This document shows, piece after piece, positions 52,701-60,651 of a stretch of 64,000 bases of DNA. Source of the stretch: Cryomorpha sp963741985 (GTDB lineage: Bacteria > Bacteroidota > Bacteroidia > Flavobacteriales_D > Cryomorphaceae); the NCBI GenBank assembly GCA_963741985.1, contig CAVUKD010000004.1, forward strand, positions 744,001 to 808,000, read 5' to 3'. The first letter of the stretch is position 1; each line of letters begins with the position of its first letter. Both the position numbers and the translations under genes were made by a program. The notes beneath the pieces were generated by a model that saw nothing but the letters and a program-made list of their open reading frames with translations, was not told the DNA's origin and ran no database searches.

Positions 52701-55009
52701 CTGATTTTAATAATTGCAGCTCTGTCATTTGTGTAGATGTTGTTCAACCGGATGTGTTGAATCTTAATCTCTCAAGTCCTGAAACGAATGGATATAATAT
52801 TGCCTGTTATGCAACCAATACCGGCCAGGTGAATTCAGTAATCACTGGAGGTACTGCTCCATATTCCTACCAATGGACCGGGCCGGGCGGGTATGCTTCA
52901 TCTGACGCAAATCTGAATAATCTATTTGTCGGTGAATATTGTTTGACTGTTACAGACGCAAACGGCTGTTCAAACCAGTCATGCGTCATGCTAAATCAAG
53001 CACCGGGCGTCAATATTAATGTTTCGAAATTCGAATATCCAAATGGATTCAATGTATCCTGTGGCAATGCATGTGATGGCTCCTTAACCACTGCAATAAG
53101 CGGAGGCGCCGCACCAATAGAAGTTTCATGGGTTGGACCCAATGGATTCAATTCTGATCAGTTAGACCTTACCGATCTTTGCGCTGGTACTTATATTTTA
53201 AATCTTACCGATGCCAATGGATGCAGCCAGGATACTTCTATTTCCCTCACCAAACCTCAAACCCTTTCGGTTGCTCTTAACAGTCCGGTTTATTTAGGCG
53301 GAAACAATGTAGCTTGCTTTGGTACCAACACCGGTGAAATAGATGCATCGATTTCAGGAGGTATCGAACCCTTTACCATAAATTGGACAGGTCCTGATGG
53401 ATTCACATCCGACACTACACATCTCGAAAGCTTGGAGGCCGGCGTCTATACCGTTATTGTGACTGACCAGTTTAGTTGCACCACGAATGCTTCCGTAGAA
53501 CTCACCCAACCGGATGAGCCACTGACATCGACAACGGATCCATTTATATTCCAATCGGGAACGAATATCAGCTGTAAAGGCGCTGAGGACGGATCCATTA
53601 CTGCAAGTTCTGCCGGCGGAACCGCACCCTATTCCTATAGCTGGAATGGCCCTGACAATTACTCTTCGACAGATCAAAATATTGACGGATTGGCTCCGGG
53701 TGATTACACTCTGGTTGTCGAAGATGCTAATAGTTGTGTCTTTACTGTGAATACTACTCTAACAGAACCCGCTGAGTCACTTAGTTCAGATTTGACCGTA
53801 GAGAGCGAAATAATTTGTGCGGGAGATTCTTCGGGAAGTTTGTCAGTAATTGCCAGTGGTGGTTCCGTCGATTACTCTATTGTGTGGACAGGTCCTGATG
53901 GTTTTACATCCGATGTATTTACCATTGCTGATCTCGCTCCCGGAACCTATTCTTATACGGTAGAAGATTTAAATGGATGTAGTTCAAGCGGTTCTTATGC
54001 ATTCGTTGCTCCGCAAGCAATTCTTATCAGTGCTGATATTACCGATGCCAATTGTCAAACGAACACCGGTATTATCAATATTAGTGTGAGCAATGGAACG
54101 GCGCCGTATACCTATCTCTGGACAAGTGGAAACACCACCCAGGATCTGGCAAATGTCCCTGCCGGAAACTACACCGTCGATGTTGTAGATGACAATGGTT
54201 GCAGTGTATCACAATCCTTTGAAGTTGGAAGTTTCAATTCATTGGAAATCGAAGCTACTATAACCGATTTAATGTGCAACGGTGATCAGTCCGGAATGAT
54301 AGATGTGATGGTGAATCAGGGTGCCGAGCCGTATACTTTCACTTGGTCCGGACCAAATGGATTTGCCGAAAACGGCACGCCAATACTCAATCTTAACCCC
54401 GGTGAATACACGGTAACTACTTCGGACGGAAGGGGTTGTCAAGTATCCGAAGTGTATGAAGTGACAGAACCCGAAGAACTCGATATTGCCCCATTGATCA
54501 GTCCCGAATATCCAAATGGATATAATCTTTCGGGCTTTCAATCGGGCGATGGAGTTATCACCACTCCACTGGTAACAGGGGGTACTGCACCCTATACTTT
54601 TGATTGGTCTTCCGATAATGGGTATAGCTCCACTTCAGGAAATAATCAGCTCAATCTTCAGGCAGGAACCTATATGCTTCAGGTTACGGATGCAAATTTG
54701 TGTACAGATACTGCTTCGATTACTCTGGCTGAACCAATACCTTTGGAAATTCCAAACGGCATTTCGCCAAATGGAGATGGGTTTAATGACTTTTTCTCTG
54801 TGAGAGGTCTTGACAATTATCCCCAAAATAAACTTTTGGTTTTTAACAGATGGGGAAATCAAGTGTATGAAGAATCCAATTACAAAAATTCAGATCCGTG
54901 GTACGGTACGAATGTAGGCGGAGAAGAATTGCCCGAGGGGACATATTTTGTAGTGATGGAATTGACAGGTGCCGATAATTTAAAAGGTTATTTAGAAATT
55001 AGAAGATAA
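46715..55009 (+). CDS. Giant SprB-like surface adhesin, T9SS type B cargo
   Basis: This 2764-residue protein has a signal peptide (about 1-36, ending IADAQ). A choice-of-anchor L domain follows (about 40-275; FTFASEEYNEYVG and FGFFISGPGI), then a Calx-beta-like part (about 285-400) and an Ig/PKD-like part to about 472. Next come 27 SprB repeats of about 80 residues (473-2676) with consensus C.G...G.I...GG..PY.Y.W...L..GTY...VTDANGC. The end is a gliding-motility C-terminal domain: IPNGISPNGDGFNDFFSV, NRWGNQVYE, GTYFVV. The protein should reach the surface through the T9SS and may act in adhesion or gliding. A PorP/SprF-type gene follows, as sprF follows sprB. ATG 46715 overlaps the upstream stop. 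Confidence 0.93.
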   Translation: MISPRAISIQKFKLGFFGILILLFTAIIPKIADAQEFDLTFGGTATNLAETITGNGVQILNPQLTCADSAYGTYDIIGIPDFPHGPGVVLSTGNIKNVRGPNISQTTTTEWGTPGEELLSTISGHQSYDACKLEFDVVPVGDTLRFNFTFASEEYNEYVGTPFNDAFGFFISGPGITGDPGLGGQQNIALIPGTSQPVEINSVNNGNPDIGYPPVNPQYFVNNPLSFSNLMQYDGWTKNVYAEKIVNPCDTFHLKLVIADIADRKWDSSVFIEKIESNNVSLTSFTDGGIENMVEGCNDGTITFTREPVTAQPLVVTYFIDGTAINGTDYPLIGGDPNPNNPKFITIPANQAQVSIQISPYSDGLNEGNETVNIYVGNPLCAGTVQDSLTFIIQDSLDVSITPPLSFVCLGDSLVLNAESSATNFSWSPTDYLDDPTILNPTTTPTSNTIYTLNASAAGCTSSATTEVHVTNVQLSAVPTQILCGGSNSGAIDLTTNGGQSPIEINWVGPNGFISSNEDISNLAPGTYIALVTDRDGCNAEMTVQITELPPLTANLSSPVFTGGDNISCFQGSDGQINSSISGGTSPYTFEWNDPNGQTSQTATGLAVGTYTLTVTDANLCQSIDSVTITEPELVTADLLERINVLCNGNNSGLATIGATGGHPSYSYLWNTLPPQSGATASNLSAGFYTVTITDINGCTGNLEVEIEQPDTPITGAVASTNILCNGDSTGSATASIQGGTPPYTYSWSADLNETESTISDLPAGNYALTVQDANGCTFVIPFNISQPPPISISILSQSNILCAGSNTGSITANASGGAGAYTYTWNTNPVSNGTTINNLSAGTYTIDVSDQNGCTESLDVAITEPDSLDILVIAQTNPTCAESTDGALEVEAVGGIEPYTYSWNTVPLTDGPLLSGKGAGTYQVNVTDANGCGSTLSIDLIAPDPIIITKESSQNVLCNGASTGSATVSVTGGTSDYTYAWNDPLNQTTASASNLPAGDYTVTVTDGNGCTAQLNISITEPEFPLGVSLVSSDEVACFGDSSGSATVIGTGGSGNYSYLWDDLNTQQTATANNLIAGTYHVTVTDNNGCDTPVILEVIITQPVSALAITLTPSSFSGGVNVICAEDSTATIDLEITGGTAPYNILWDLPGLDTSTDEDLSNLAPGTYSVTVTDDNGCEQTQSITLVAPTPIEISYEMTPSLCFGSPTGTIDLQIAGGVPAYTILWSGPGGFTSSDLSLNTLEGGIYNLSITDSNGCIYLDAVTVTQPEDLIIQVDSLSDYNGFNTSCWNSHDGGIYITPSGGTEPYSYQWNTAGDPNFSNQQDIINQVAGTYEAVLFDANGCIQNQFVDLIAPDTINVDFNLSLFDSGFNISCNGESDGSIEAIPSGGTLDYSFVWIGSNGYGPVSDNPIENLSAGEYSVLVSDANGCSYSESITLIQPAPFSISLATNTINGNNISCNGAADGTINLNITGGAQPIQIAWTGPDGFTSSDEDLFNLPAGEYCVDVTDANDCIQSQCITLTEPVPLAIAIFPSLYGNGLNLNCDDSADGILTTNVTGGTSPLTYSWAGPNNFTSSSTDIFGLDEGNYCLTITDANGCQETSCINLTAPNPIIIGLDSLTSSACNAGNTASIEVTINGGDPAFTYNWTGPSGFNESTQDIFNLGPGEYCLYVTDANNCTAERCFSITDPPALELSISTSTFAGGYEIDCNGNMSGTATGAATGGTAPYVYEWNGPDGFTSTESFIDNLQPGTYCLEVIDANGCSINSCVTLVEPEELTLSPDITLPTCSDGNPAYIDLNVAGGVAPYTFNWNLGDNTETVEVGEGDYTVIVSDANGCSTTQDFNILFPSTIDVIPTSPVFGGGFNLVCNGDNSGTITIEVFGGFGNLSASWTGPNGFTSSDANLSGLEAGEYCINVTDDLGCSGDTCITLTAPQPLGLTATTHNVSCFDGQDGSISASVTGGVPTYMISWTGPDGYTGSGTDLSNLIAGSYCATVTDFNNCSSVICVDVVQPDVLNLNLSSPETNGYNIACYATNTGQVNSVITGGTAPYSYQWTGPGGYASSDANLNNLFVGEYCLTVTDANGCSNQSCVMLNQAPGVNINVSKFEYPNGFNVSCGNACDGSLTTAISGGAAPIEVSWVGPNGFNSDQLDLTDLCAGTYILNLTDANGCSQDTSISLTKPQTLSVALNSPVYLGGNNVACFGTNTGEIDASISGGIEPFTINWTGPDGFTSDTTHLESLEAGVYTVIVTDQFSCTTNASVELTQPDEPLTSTTDPFIFQSGTNISCKGAEDGSITASSAGGTAPYSYSWNGPDNYSSTDQNIDGLAPGDYTLVVEDANSCVFTVNTTLTEPAESLSSDLTVESEIICAGDSSGSLSVIASGGSVDYSIVWTGPDGFTSDVFTIADLAPGTYSYTVEDLNGCSSSGSYAFVAPQAILISADITDANCQTNTGIINISVSNGTAPYTYLWTSGNTTQDLANVPAGNYTVDVVDDNGCSVSQSFEVGSFNSLEIEATITDLMCNGDQSGMIDVMVNQGAEPYTFTWSGPNGFAENGTPILNLNPGEYTVTTSDGRGCQVSEVYEVTEPEELDIAPLISPEYPNGYNLSGFQSGDGVITTPLVTGGTAPYTFDWSSDNGYSSTSGNNQLNLQAGTYMLQVTDANLCTDTASITLAEPIPLEIPNGISPNGDGFNDFFSVRGLDNYPQNKLLVFNRWGNQVYEESNYKNSDPWYGTNVGGEELPEGTYFVVMELTGADNLKGYLEIRR
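48131..54742 (+). repeat. Array of 27 SprB repeats inside the adhesin gene
   Basis: The units average 245 bases (about 81 residues) and are much diverged in DNA, so they are old. Each has a Cys near the start and a second Cys in a DANGC-like motif, presumably one disulfide each. Units 13-16 and 18-20 (51041-53008, with unit 17 as an exception) carry two further cysteines: one in EYC before VTDAN and one four residues after the DANGC cysteine. Unit 27 has Gly (NLSGFQ) where the first Cys should be. Confidence 0.9.
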
Positions 55010-55020
55010 ATCTATATCGG

Positions 55021-55950
55021 ATGCAAAAATATATACTCATACTAATCGGAATACTGGGAAATTCGACTGTGTACGGTCAGCAGGAAATAATGACAAGCCA
55101 ATACATGTTCAACGGTTTATTCCTAAATCCCGCATACAGTGGTACCCATTCATTTGCGGAAGCTACTGCTCTATACCGCGCGCAATGGACCGGCTTCGAT
55201 GGGGCTCCCAAAACACAGACGTTCGGGATCGACGGACCTCTTGCCAACGAACTTATGGGTATAGGTTTAACATTTTCGAATGATAAACTCGGGGATACCC
55301 GTCAGACGGAAATTTTTGCGAATTACAGCTACCACTTATTCCTGGACGAAACCGGAAATACGCGACTTAGCTTCGGGTTGAGAGCCGGGTTTTCGGATTA
55401 TACTGCTAAGCTCACCGACACTAAAGTCTTTGATAATGGTGATCCCGTATTCTCTCAAAATCAAGACAATGCATTTGTTCCTAAATTTGGAGCAGGTGTG
55501 TATGTTTACTCTAAACTTTGGTATGCAGGTATCAGCGTTCCTACTATATTTGCCGCAGACAAAAATGTACGATTCAATATAAATGATGCCGGCAAAAGAT
55601 ATTTTGAGCCACACACTTATTTAACAGTAGGTTACGTGCTTAAACCAAACTACGACCTACGCGTAAAACCATCGATATTGATTAAATATCTACCTGATGT
55701 TCCGTTACAAGTTGATTTGAACTGTAACCTATTGATCAAAAATACGTTTTGGATAGGTGCATCGTATCGGAGCGGCGACGCGATTGTCGGAATTTTAGAA
55801 TATAATATTGGCAGTGATTTCCGTGTGGGCTACTCATATGACTTTACAACTTCCGCTTTAAATGATTATAATAGCGGTTCTCACGAAATAATGCTTAGTT
55901 TTAAATTTGCAAAAGAAACTGTTAAAACCAAATCCCCCAGATACTTCTAA
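55021..55950 (+). CDS. PorP/SprF-family T9SS outer-membrane protein
   Basis: This 309-residue protein has a signal peptide (ending TVYGQ). The family start is QEIMTSQYMFNGLFLNPAYS, then ALYRAQWTGFDGAPKTQTFG, followed by barrel strands and FRVGYSYDFTTSALNDYNSG near the end. SprF-type proteins are needed to secrete or anchor their partner SprB-like protein, and it lies 11 bases after that gene. It is most likely dedicated to the giant adhesin. Confidence 0.92.
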   Translation: MQKYILILIGILGNSTVYGQQEIMTSQYMFNGLFLNPAYSGTHSFAEATALYRAQWTGFDGAPKTQTFGIDGPLANELMGIGLTFSNDKLGDTRQTEIFANYSYHLFLDETGNTRLSFGLRAGFSDYTAKLTDTKVFDNGDPVFSQNQDNAFVPKFGAGVYVYSKLWYAGISVPTIFAADKNVRFNINDAGKRYFEPHTYLTVGYVLKPNYDLRVKPSILIKYLPDVPLQVDLNCNLLIKNTFWIGASYRSGDAIVGILEYNIGSDFRVGYSYDFTTSALNDYNSGSHEIMLSFKFAKETVKTKSPRYF

Positions 55951-55962
55951 TTAACATTCATC

Positions 55963-57924
55963 ATGAAAGTAAAATTCTCCCTTTACAATTTCGTCTTTAT
56001 CGTAGCGATTGCTTTTTTAGCATCTTGCTCTAATGGTTATATCAAATCCGGAGATAGAGATTACGAAAACCTAAGCTATTCCAAGGCTATCTCAAAATAC
56101 GAGAAAGCGCTTAATGGACAACCCGACAACACGGATTTAAAGCTCAAGCTGGCGAATGCAAACCGGCAGATCAATCAATCCGAACAAGCCGAAAAGTACT
56201 ACCGCGAGGTGGCTGACTCTATTCCGTTGCCAATGGATGAAAAACTCAGCTTTGCCCAGGTTCTGATGAAAAACAATAAGTACGACGAAGCGAAAGTCTA
56301 TTTGAAATCCTATTTGGAAGAAAATCCTTCGGATCAGCTCGCGCGGGATCTACTCGCTTCGGCAAATAATGTAAATGAATTGAAGGAAGACACTTCAGCT
56401 TATGAGCTCAAGGCGATGCCTTTGGATTTTACGGTCTCAATGTTTGGCCCTACAAAATATGGAAATGGAGTTATTTTCGCAGGTGAAACAGAAATTACCA
56501 GCGCAGCTTCGACCAACCCCTGGACCGGTTATTCATTTCTGGATATGTTCTATACAGAGAAAGATAAAGATGGAAACTGGTCGATCCCGAGCACTTTCTC
56601 TTCAGAATTAAACGGCCCTTTTCATGATGGCCCCGCTACATTTAACGCTGCTCAGGATATGATTGTCTATACCCGTAGTGCTATGCGCAACGAGAAAAAG
56701 CAGTTGGTGAATGAGGAAAACGAAAACCAGTTCTACCTTTATTCGAGCAATAAAACAGATGGAAAATGGTCAGAGCCGAAACAACTCCCTTTTAACAGTC
56801 CTGCTTACAGTGTAGGCCACCCTGCTTTTAGCAATGATGATCAGACCTTATACTTTTCGAGCAATATGCCTGGTGGTTATGGTGGATCAGATCTTTACAA
56901 GGTCTCTTTTGACGGAACTACTTGGGGAGAACCTATTAATTTAGGAAAAACAATCAATACTCCCGGAAACGAGGTTTTCCCTTATGTATCTAAAAAGGGT
57001 AAACTTTACTTTTCCAGCCAAGGACATCAGACTTTAGGTGGTTTGGATGTGTTCATGTCTGAAAACCGCGGTGGAGTTTGGTCAGCACCAGTCAATCTTG
57101 CCTATCCTTTGAATACGAGTCAAGACGATTTCGGAATTATGTATGATGACGATGACGATGACGTTACCGGACTCGTATCCTCAAATCGTTCTGGAGTAGA
57201 TATGATCTATGCGTTTAAAGAAGTACCACCCACATTTGTGGTAGAAGGAATAGCATCGCTCAAATCAACTGGTAAACCCATTGATGGCGTTATGATCACT
57301 TTAATAAATGAAACCGATGCAGATTCTGCACGTGTTACGACCACCGCAGATGGAAAATTCAATTTTAATCTTCAGCCTTCTAAAAAATACACTTTAAAAG
57401 GAGCCAAATCAGGTTATTTCACTGTTTCAAAAACGTTTGAAACTGGGAAAAATTCAGAAGAAAAAAATATTAATCTCGTATTTGATATCGATGAAATTGT
57501 AGAAAGTGATAGCGGTACCGGAAGTGGAAACCCACAGGATGGTTCCGCCACAGCCAATAAAACCTACGATATTGGAAATATATTCTACGATTACGATAAG
57601 TCAGAGATTCGACCCGATGCCAAACCAATGTTGAATAAACTGGTAGCTATGTTAAATGATAATCCAAAAATCAGCATCGAGATTCAATCATATTGTGACA
57701 GCCGTGGAGGAAATGCCTACAATCAGGCACTTTCGAATCGTCGCGCCGCTTCAGTGGTCAATTATCTTGTATCCCAAGGAATTGCCAAAAAGAGACTTCA
57801 GTCAAAAGGTTTTGGTGAATCAAATCCCGTAAATAATTGTACGGACGGAGTAGAATGCACGGATGCCGAATATCAAAAAAACCGACGTACAGAATTTATT
57901 GTACTTAAGAATACAAAGAGCTAA
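55963..57924 (+). CDS. PorE-like lipoprotein: TPR, PD40 propeller, CRD and OmpA domains
   Basis: This 653-residue protein has a lipobox (FLASC, Cys22). TPR repeats (about 30-140) are followed by a PD40/WD40-like propeller (about 150-420; YFSSNMPGGYGGSDLYKV, KLYFSSQGH), a carboxypeptidase regulatory-like domain (about 432-510) and an OmpA_C domain (about 535-653; IQSYCDSRGGNAYNQALSNR). The domain order is that of PorE, which links the T9SS core to peptidoglycan. The OmpA motif has Cys instead of His before DSRG, but the Asp and Arg for peptidoglycan are kept. Several paralogues of this type usually exist. Confidence 0.88.
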   Translation: MKVKFSLYNFVFIVAIAFLASCSNGYIKSGDRDYENLSYSKAISKYEKALNGQPDNTDLKLKLANANRQINQSEQAEKYYREVADSIPLPMDEKLSFAQVLMKNNKYDEAKVYLKSYLEENPSDQLARDLLASANNVNELKEDTSAYELKAMPLDFTVSMFGPTKYGNGVIFAGETEITSAASTNPWTGYSFLDMFYTEKDKDGNWSIPSTFSSELNGPFHDGPATFNAAQDMIVYTRSAMRNEKKQLVNEENENQFYLYSSNKTDGKWSEPKQLPFNSPAYSVGHPAFSNDDQTLYFSSNMPGGYGGSDLYKVSFDGTTWGEPINLGKTINTPGNEVFPYVSKKGKLYFSSQGHQTLGGLDVFMSENRGGVWSAPVNLAYPLNTSQDDFGIMYDDDDDDVTGLVSSNRSGVDMIYAFKEVPPTFVVEGIASLKSTGKPIDGVMITLINETDADSARVTTTADGKFNFNLQPSKKYTLKGAKSGYFTVSKTFETGKNSEEKNINLVFDIDEIVESDSGTGSGNPQDGSATANKTYDIGNIFYDYDKSEIRPDAKPMLNKLVAMLNDNPKISIEIQSYCDSRGGNAYNQALSNRRAASVVNYLVSQGIAKKRLQSKGFGESNPVNNCTDGVECTDAEYQKNRRTEFIVLKNTKS

Positions 57925-58014
57925 TGGCCAGTATAGTTTTCAAAATCCCGAGCTTCATGCGTGGGTTTTGCAAAAAAAACCTTACTGATTAAAAGGCTTG
58001 AAATAAAAAAGAAT

Positions 58015-58052
58015 AAAAAGGAGCGAATATTTTACGATGTTCGCTCCTTTTT
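58015..58052. terminator. Strong bidirectional terminator
   Basis: A 13-base perfect stem (AAAAAGGAGCGAA with TTCGCTCCTTTTT) has a 12-base loop and A/T runs on both sides. It ends the SprB-like operon and also serves the convergent M16 peptidase genes. Confidence 0.9.
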
Positions 58053-58125
58053 CTCTATATATAGTTCTGATTAACATATATGTAAGTATTTAAAAAGGTC
58101 GCCTTTACAACCTGATTTCCATTTT

Positions 58126-59415
58126 TCACCACTCCCCGACAATCGCAGAGCAAATCAGAGAAGGATCAAAATACTTTGTGAAAATAATTCTTATTTCAAA
58201 CGGTTTCAATGCAAATATTTCTTTAGAAAAACGAGCAAACACATCCGGTTTGAGATCGGAGGTCAATACTATTTTTAATCGATCTGATATGGCAAATGGT
58301 CCGTCAAACTGCTTTAAGAGATTACCCACAACATAATTGCGTACCAATTCCAGTTCTTCATCTGAAACAAGGTCAGTACTGAGCCGTTTTATTTCTTTAA
58401 TAATTTCATCACAGGTGGCCAGCGTATTTTCAGATCCCACCTGTGTATTGATACTTATATAAGCACCGTGTTCGAGATTATTATACGATGATCCGATTCC
58501 ATAGGTAAATCCTTTTTCCTCGCGAATATTTTGCATCAAACGGGAACCAAAATATCCGCCTAGGAGAACATTTCCAAAATACAGCGCTGCGTAATCGGGA
58601 TGCTTGCGGTTTACCGCCGGTATGCCCATCCGTATTGCCGTTTGTACTGCTCCCTTTTTAAGAGCTCTTTTTTCGACCCTGCCGCCGTATTTCCAAATCA
58701 AATCGGGCTTTTCAGACTTCGCGGAGGTGAGTAAATCCTTTTTCGCGGTAAGCGCCTCATCCAAAATAGTTTTAGCGTAAGCAGTATCCTTCCCGCTTAT
58801 TACGCAAATCGCATCATCAATGGTATACTGCTGCCTGAAGAAAGTTTCAATATCGGCCTGATCAATCATATCATAGTCTTCGAGCGAAAACCGGTCGCAA
58901 TAAGCAGAGTCGCCAAAAAACAACTGGCTGAAAAGTAGCCGACATTGAAACTCAACTTTATCCAGATTTACAGCGAGTTTGCTTTTTGAGCGGTTCTTGA
59001 AAGCATTGAATTCATTTTCAGGAAATGTGGGTACCAAAAGAATATCCGTAAAAATATCGATCAAAGCCGGGAGGTGCTTCTTGAGGCATAGCAAAGATAT
59101 TTCGCCGTGGTCTTTTGAAAGGCTCGTTGAAATATGGGCACCATAAAAATCGATTGTCTCGGAAATTTCACGGGCCGAAAACCGTTCGGTTCCTTCTTTG
59201 AGCATATTATTACAAAGCGAAGCAAGCATAGCCTTATCTTCATACCGAGTACCTGCTCTAAAAACGACGTCGATCTTCAAAAGGTCTTCTGTGCCACCTT
59301 CTACACACCAGGTTTTCAATCTATTTGCTAATCGCTCGCTCGCGAAGTTTAACTCCGGAATAGATTGAATGGCAAATCGTTCCGGTGCAACGGATCGGTT
59401 TAGGATATTCGTCAT
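58126..59415 (-). CDS. M16 peptidase family, non-catalytic subunit
   Basis: This 429-residue protein has the M16 fold but lacks the zinc motif HxxEH; the equivalent region reads LASLCNNMLKEGT. It keeps the partner-type R/Y pair in GGYFGSRLMQNIREEKGFTY, which binds substrate in heterodimeric M16B enzymes. Its start overlaps the stop of the catalytic gene upstream by 4 bases. Together they probably form one processing or proteolytic complex. No signal peptide is seen, so a cytoplasmic location is likely. Confidence 0.88.
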   Translation of the reverse strand: MTNILNRSVAPERFAIQSIPELNFASERLANRLKTWCVEGGTEDLLKIDVVFRAGTRYEDKAMLASLCNNMLKEGTERFSAREISETIDFYGAHISTSLSKDHGEISLLCLKKHLPALIDIFTDILLVPTFPENEFNAFKNRSKSKLAVNLDKVEFQCRLLFSQLFFGDSAYCDRFSLEDYDMIDQADIETFFRQQYTIDDAICVISGKDTAYAKTILDEALTAKKDLLTSAKSEKPDLIWKYGGRVEKRALKKGAVQTAIRMGIPAVNRKHPDYAALYFGNVLLGGYFGSRLMQNIREEKGFTYGIGSSYNNLEHGAYISINTQVGSENTLATCDEIIKEIKRLSTDLVSDEELELVRNYVVGNLLKQFDGPFAISDRLKIVLTSDLKPDVFARFSKEIFALKPFEIRIIFTKYFDPSLICSAIVGEW

Positions 59416-60647
59416 AGCGTATTGTATCTTAATTCATTCAGTGCATTGTTATGAAAAACGGATTCGCCCACGCGCTTAATATCAGACAGCGAAATTCTTC
59501 GGTATTTGTCCATCTCCTCGTTGACCAAATCTGCATTGCCCAAGAGTTCAAAATAGGCCAAACTCATCGCTTTGCTCAGTACATTCGACTCCGAGACAAC
59601 GTGGGAGGTTTCGAGTTTATTTTTCACTTTTTCGAGCTCGCGTTCGGTTGGACCTTCCCGCCAGAGCTTTTCCACTTCCGTTAAAATTCCCTGCCGTGCC
59701 TCTTCAAAATCAACCTTTGAATCGATCATCCCGCTAATCATCAGCAGACCCGGGTCGACGCTCCCCAAAATATAGCTGGAAATCGAAGTAAAAAGGCTTT
59801 TCTCGCGCACCAGGTTTTGGTACAACCGAGCTGATTTGCCCTGTGAGAGCAAGTCAGTTATCAAATCAGTGGTATGATAATCAGGTGAAAATCGGCTTAC
59901 CATAGGCCAAGCCATATACAGCGCTTTCTGTGGTACTTCTCTATCGAGCGTTATACAGGAATAAGCATCCGACTTTGGCTCAGATGGCAATTTTCGCTCC
60001 CGCGGAGGTTGCGCCTTAATATCTCCATACCATTTCTCAACCAGCTTCATAACATTGTGCGGGTCCACATTTCCAGCCACCACCAAAACCGCATTTCCCG
60101 GATGATAAAATTCTTTGAAAAAAGCCTTTACATCTGTAAGCGTCGCATTTTCAATATCTTTAATCGACTTGCCAATCGTAGCCCATTGATAGGGATGCTT
60201 TTTAAATGCCATCGGCCGCAAATGGAGCCATGCATCTCCATAGGGCTGATTGAGATAGCGCTGCTTGTACTCTTCAATAACTACTTTGCGCTGCACTTCG
60301 AGGCTTTGTGGCGTAAACGCAAGGCTGAGCATCCGATCGGATTCGAGCCAAAAGGCCGTTTCAAGATTCTCTGTGGGAACAGTGATATAATAGTTGGTTA
60401 TATCGTTATTGGTGAAAGCATTATTGTTTCCTCCCGCGAGCTGCAGCGGATTATCAAAATTTGGAATGTTGATGCTTCCGCCAAACATGAGATGCTCAAA
60501 GAGGTGCGCAAATCCTGTTTTCAGCGGATTTTCATCGCGCGCTCCGACATCATAAGCGGTATTTACAGCAGCTATCGGTGTGCTTTTGTCTTGGTGTATC
60601 AATACCCGTAGGCCATTTTTCAAAACGTGTTTTTCGTATTTTATCAT
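59412..60647 (-). CDS. M16 peptidase family, catalytic subunit
   Basis: This 411-residue zinc peptidase has HLFEH at residues 48-52 (inverted zinc motif) in FAHLFEHLMFGGS, followed by NAFTNNDITNYYITVP and the downstream Glu region ESDRM. The family resembles mitochondrial processing peptidase beta and pitrilysin. It is the upstream gene of the pair with the inactive subunit. Neither has a signal sequence. The natural substrate is unknown. Confidence 0.92.
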   Translation of the reverse strand: MIKYEKHVLKNGLRVLIHQDKSTPIAAVNTAYDVGARDENPLKTGFAHLFEHLMFGGSINIPNFDNPLQLAGGNNNAFTNNDITNYYITVPTENLETAFWLESDRMLSLAFTPQSLEVQRKVVIEEYKQRYLNQPYGDAWLHLRPMAFKKHPYQWATIGKSIKDIENATLTDVKAFFKEFYHPGNAVLVVAGNVDPHNVMKLVEKWYGDIKAQPPRERKLPSEPKSDAYSCITLDREVPQKALYMAWPMVSRFSPDYHTTDLITDLLSQGKSARLYQNLVREKSLFTSISSYILGSVDPGLLMISGMIDSKVDFEEARQGILTEVEKLWREGPTERELEKVKNKLETSHVVSESNVLSKAMSLAYFELLGNADLVNEEMDKYRRISLSDIKRVGESVFHNNALNELRYNTL

Positions 60648-60651
60648 TCTG

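Noticed and set aside
48131..54742. Regular repeats that could be mistaken for a CRISPR array or satellite DNA
   Set aside because: The units are about 245 bases, diverged in DNA but conserved as protein, and stay in one open frame. They are SprB protein repeats.
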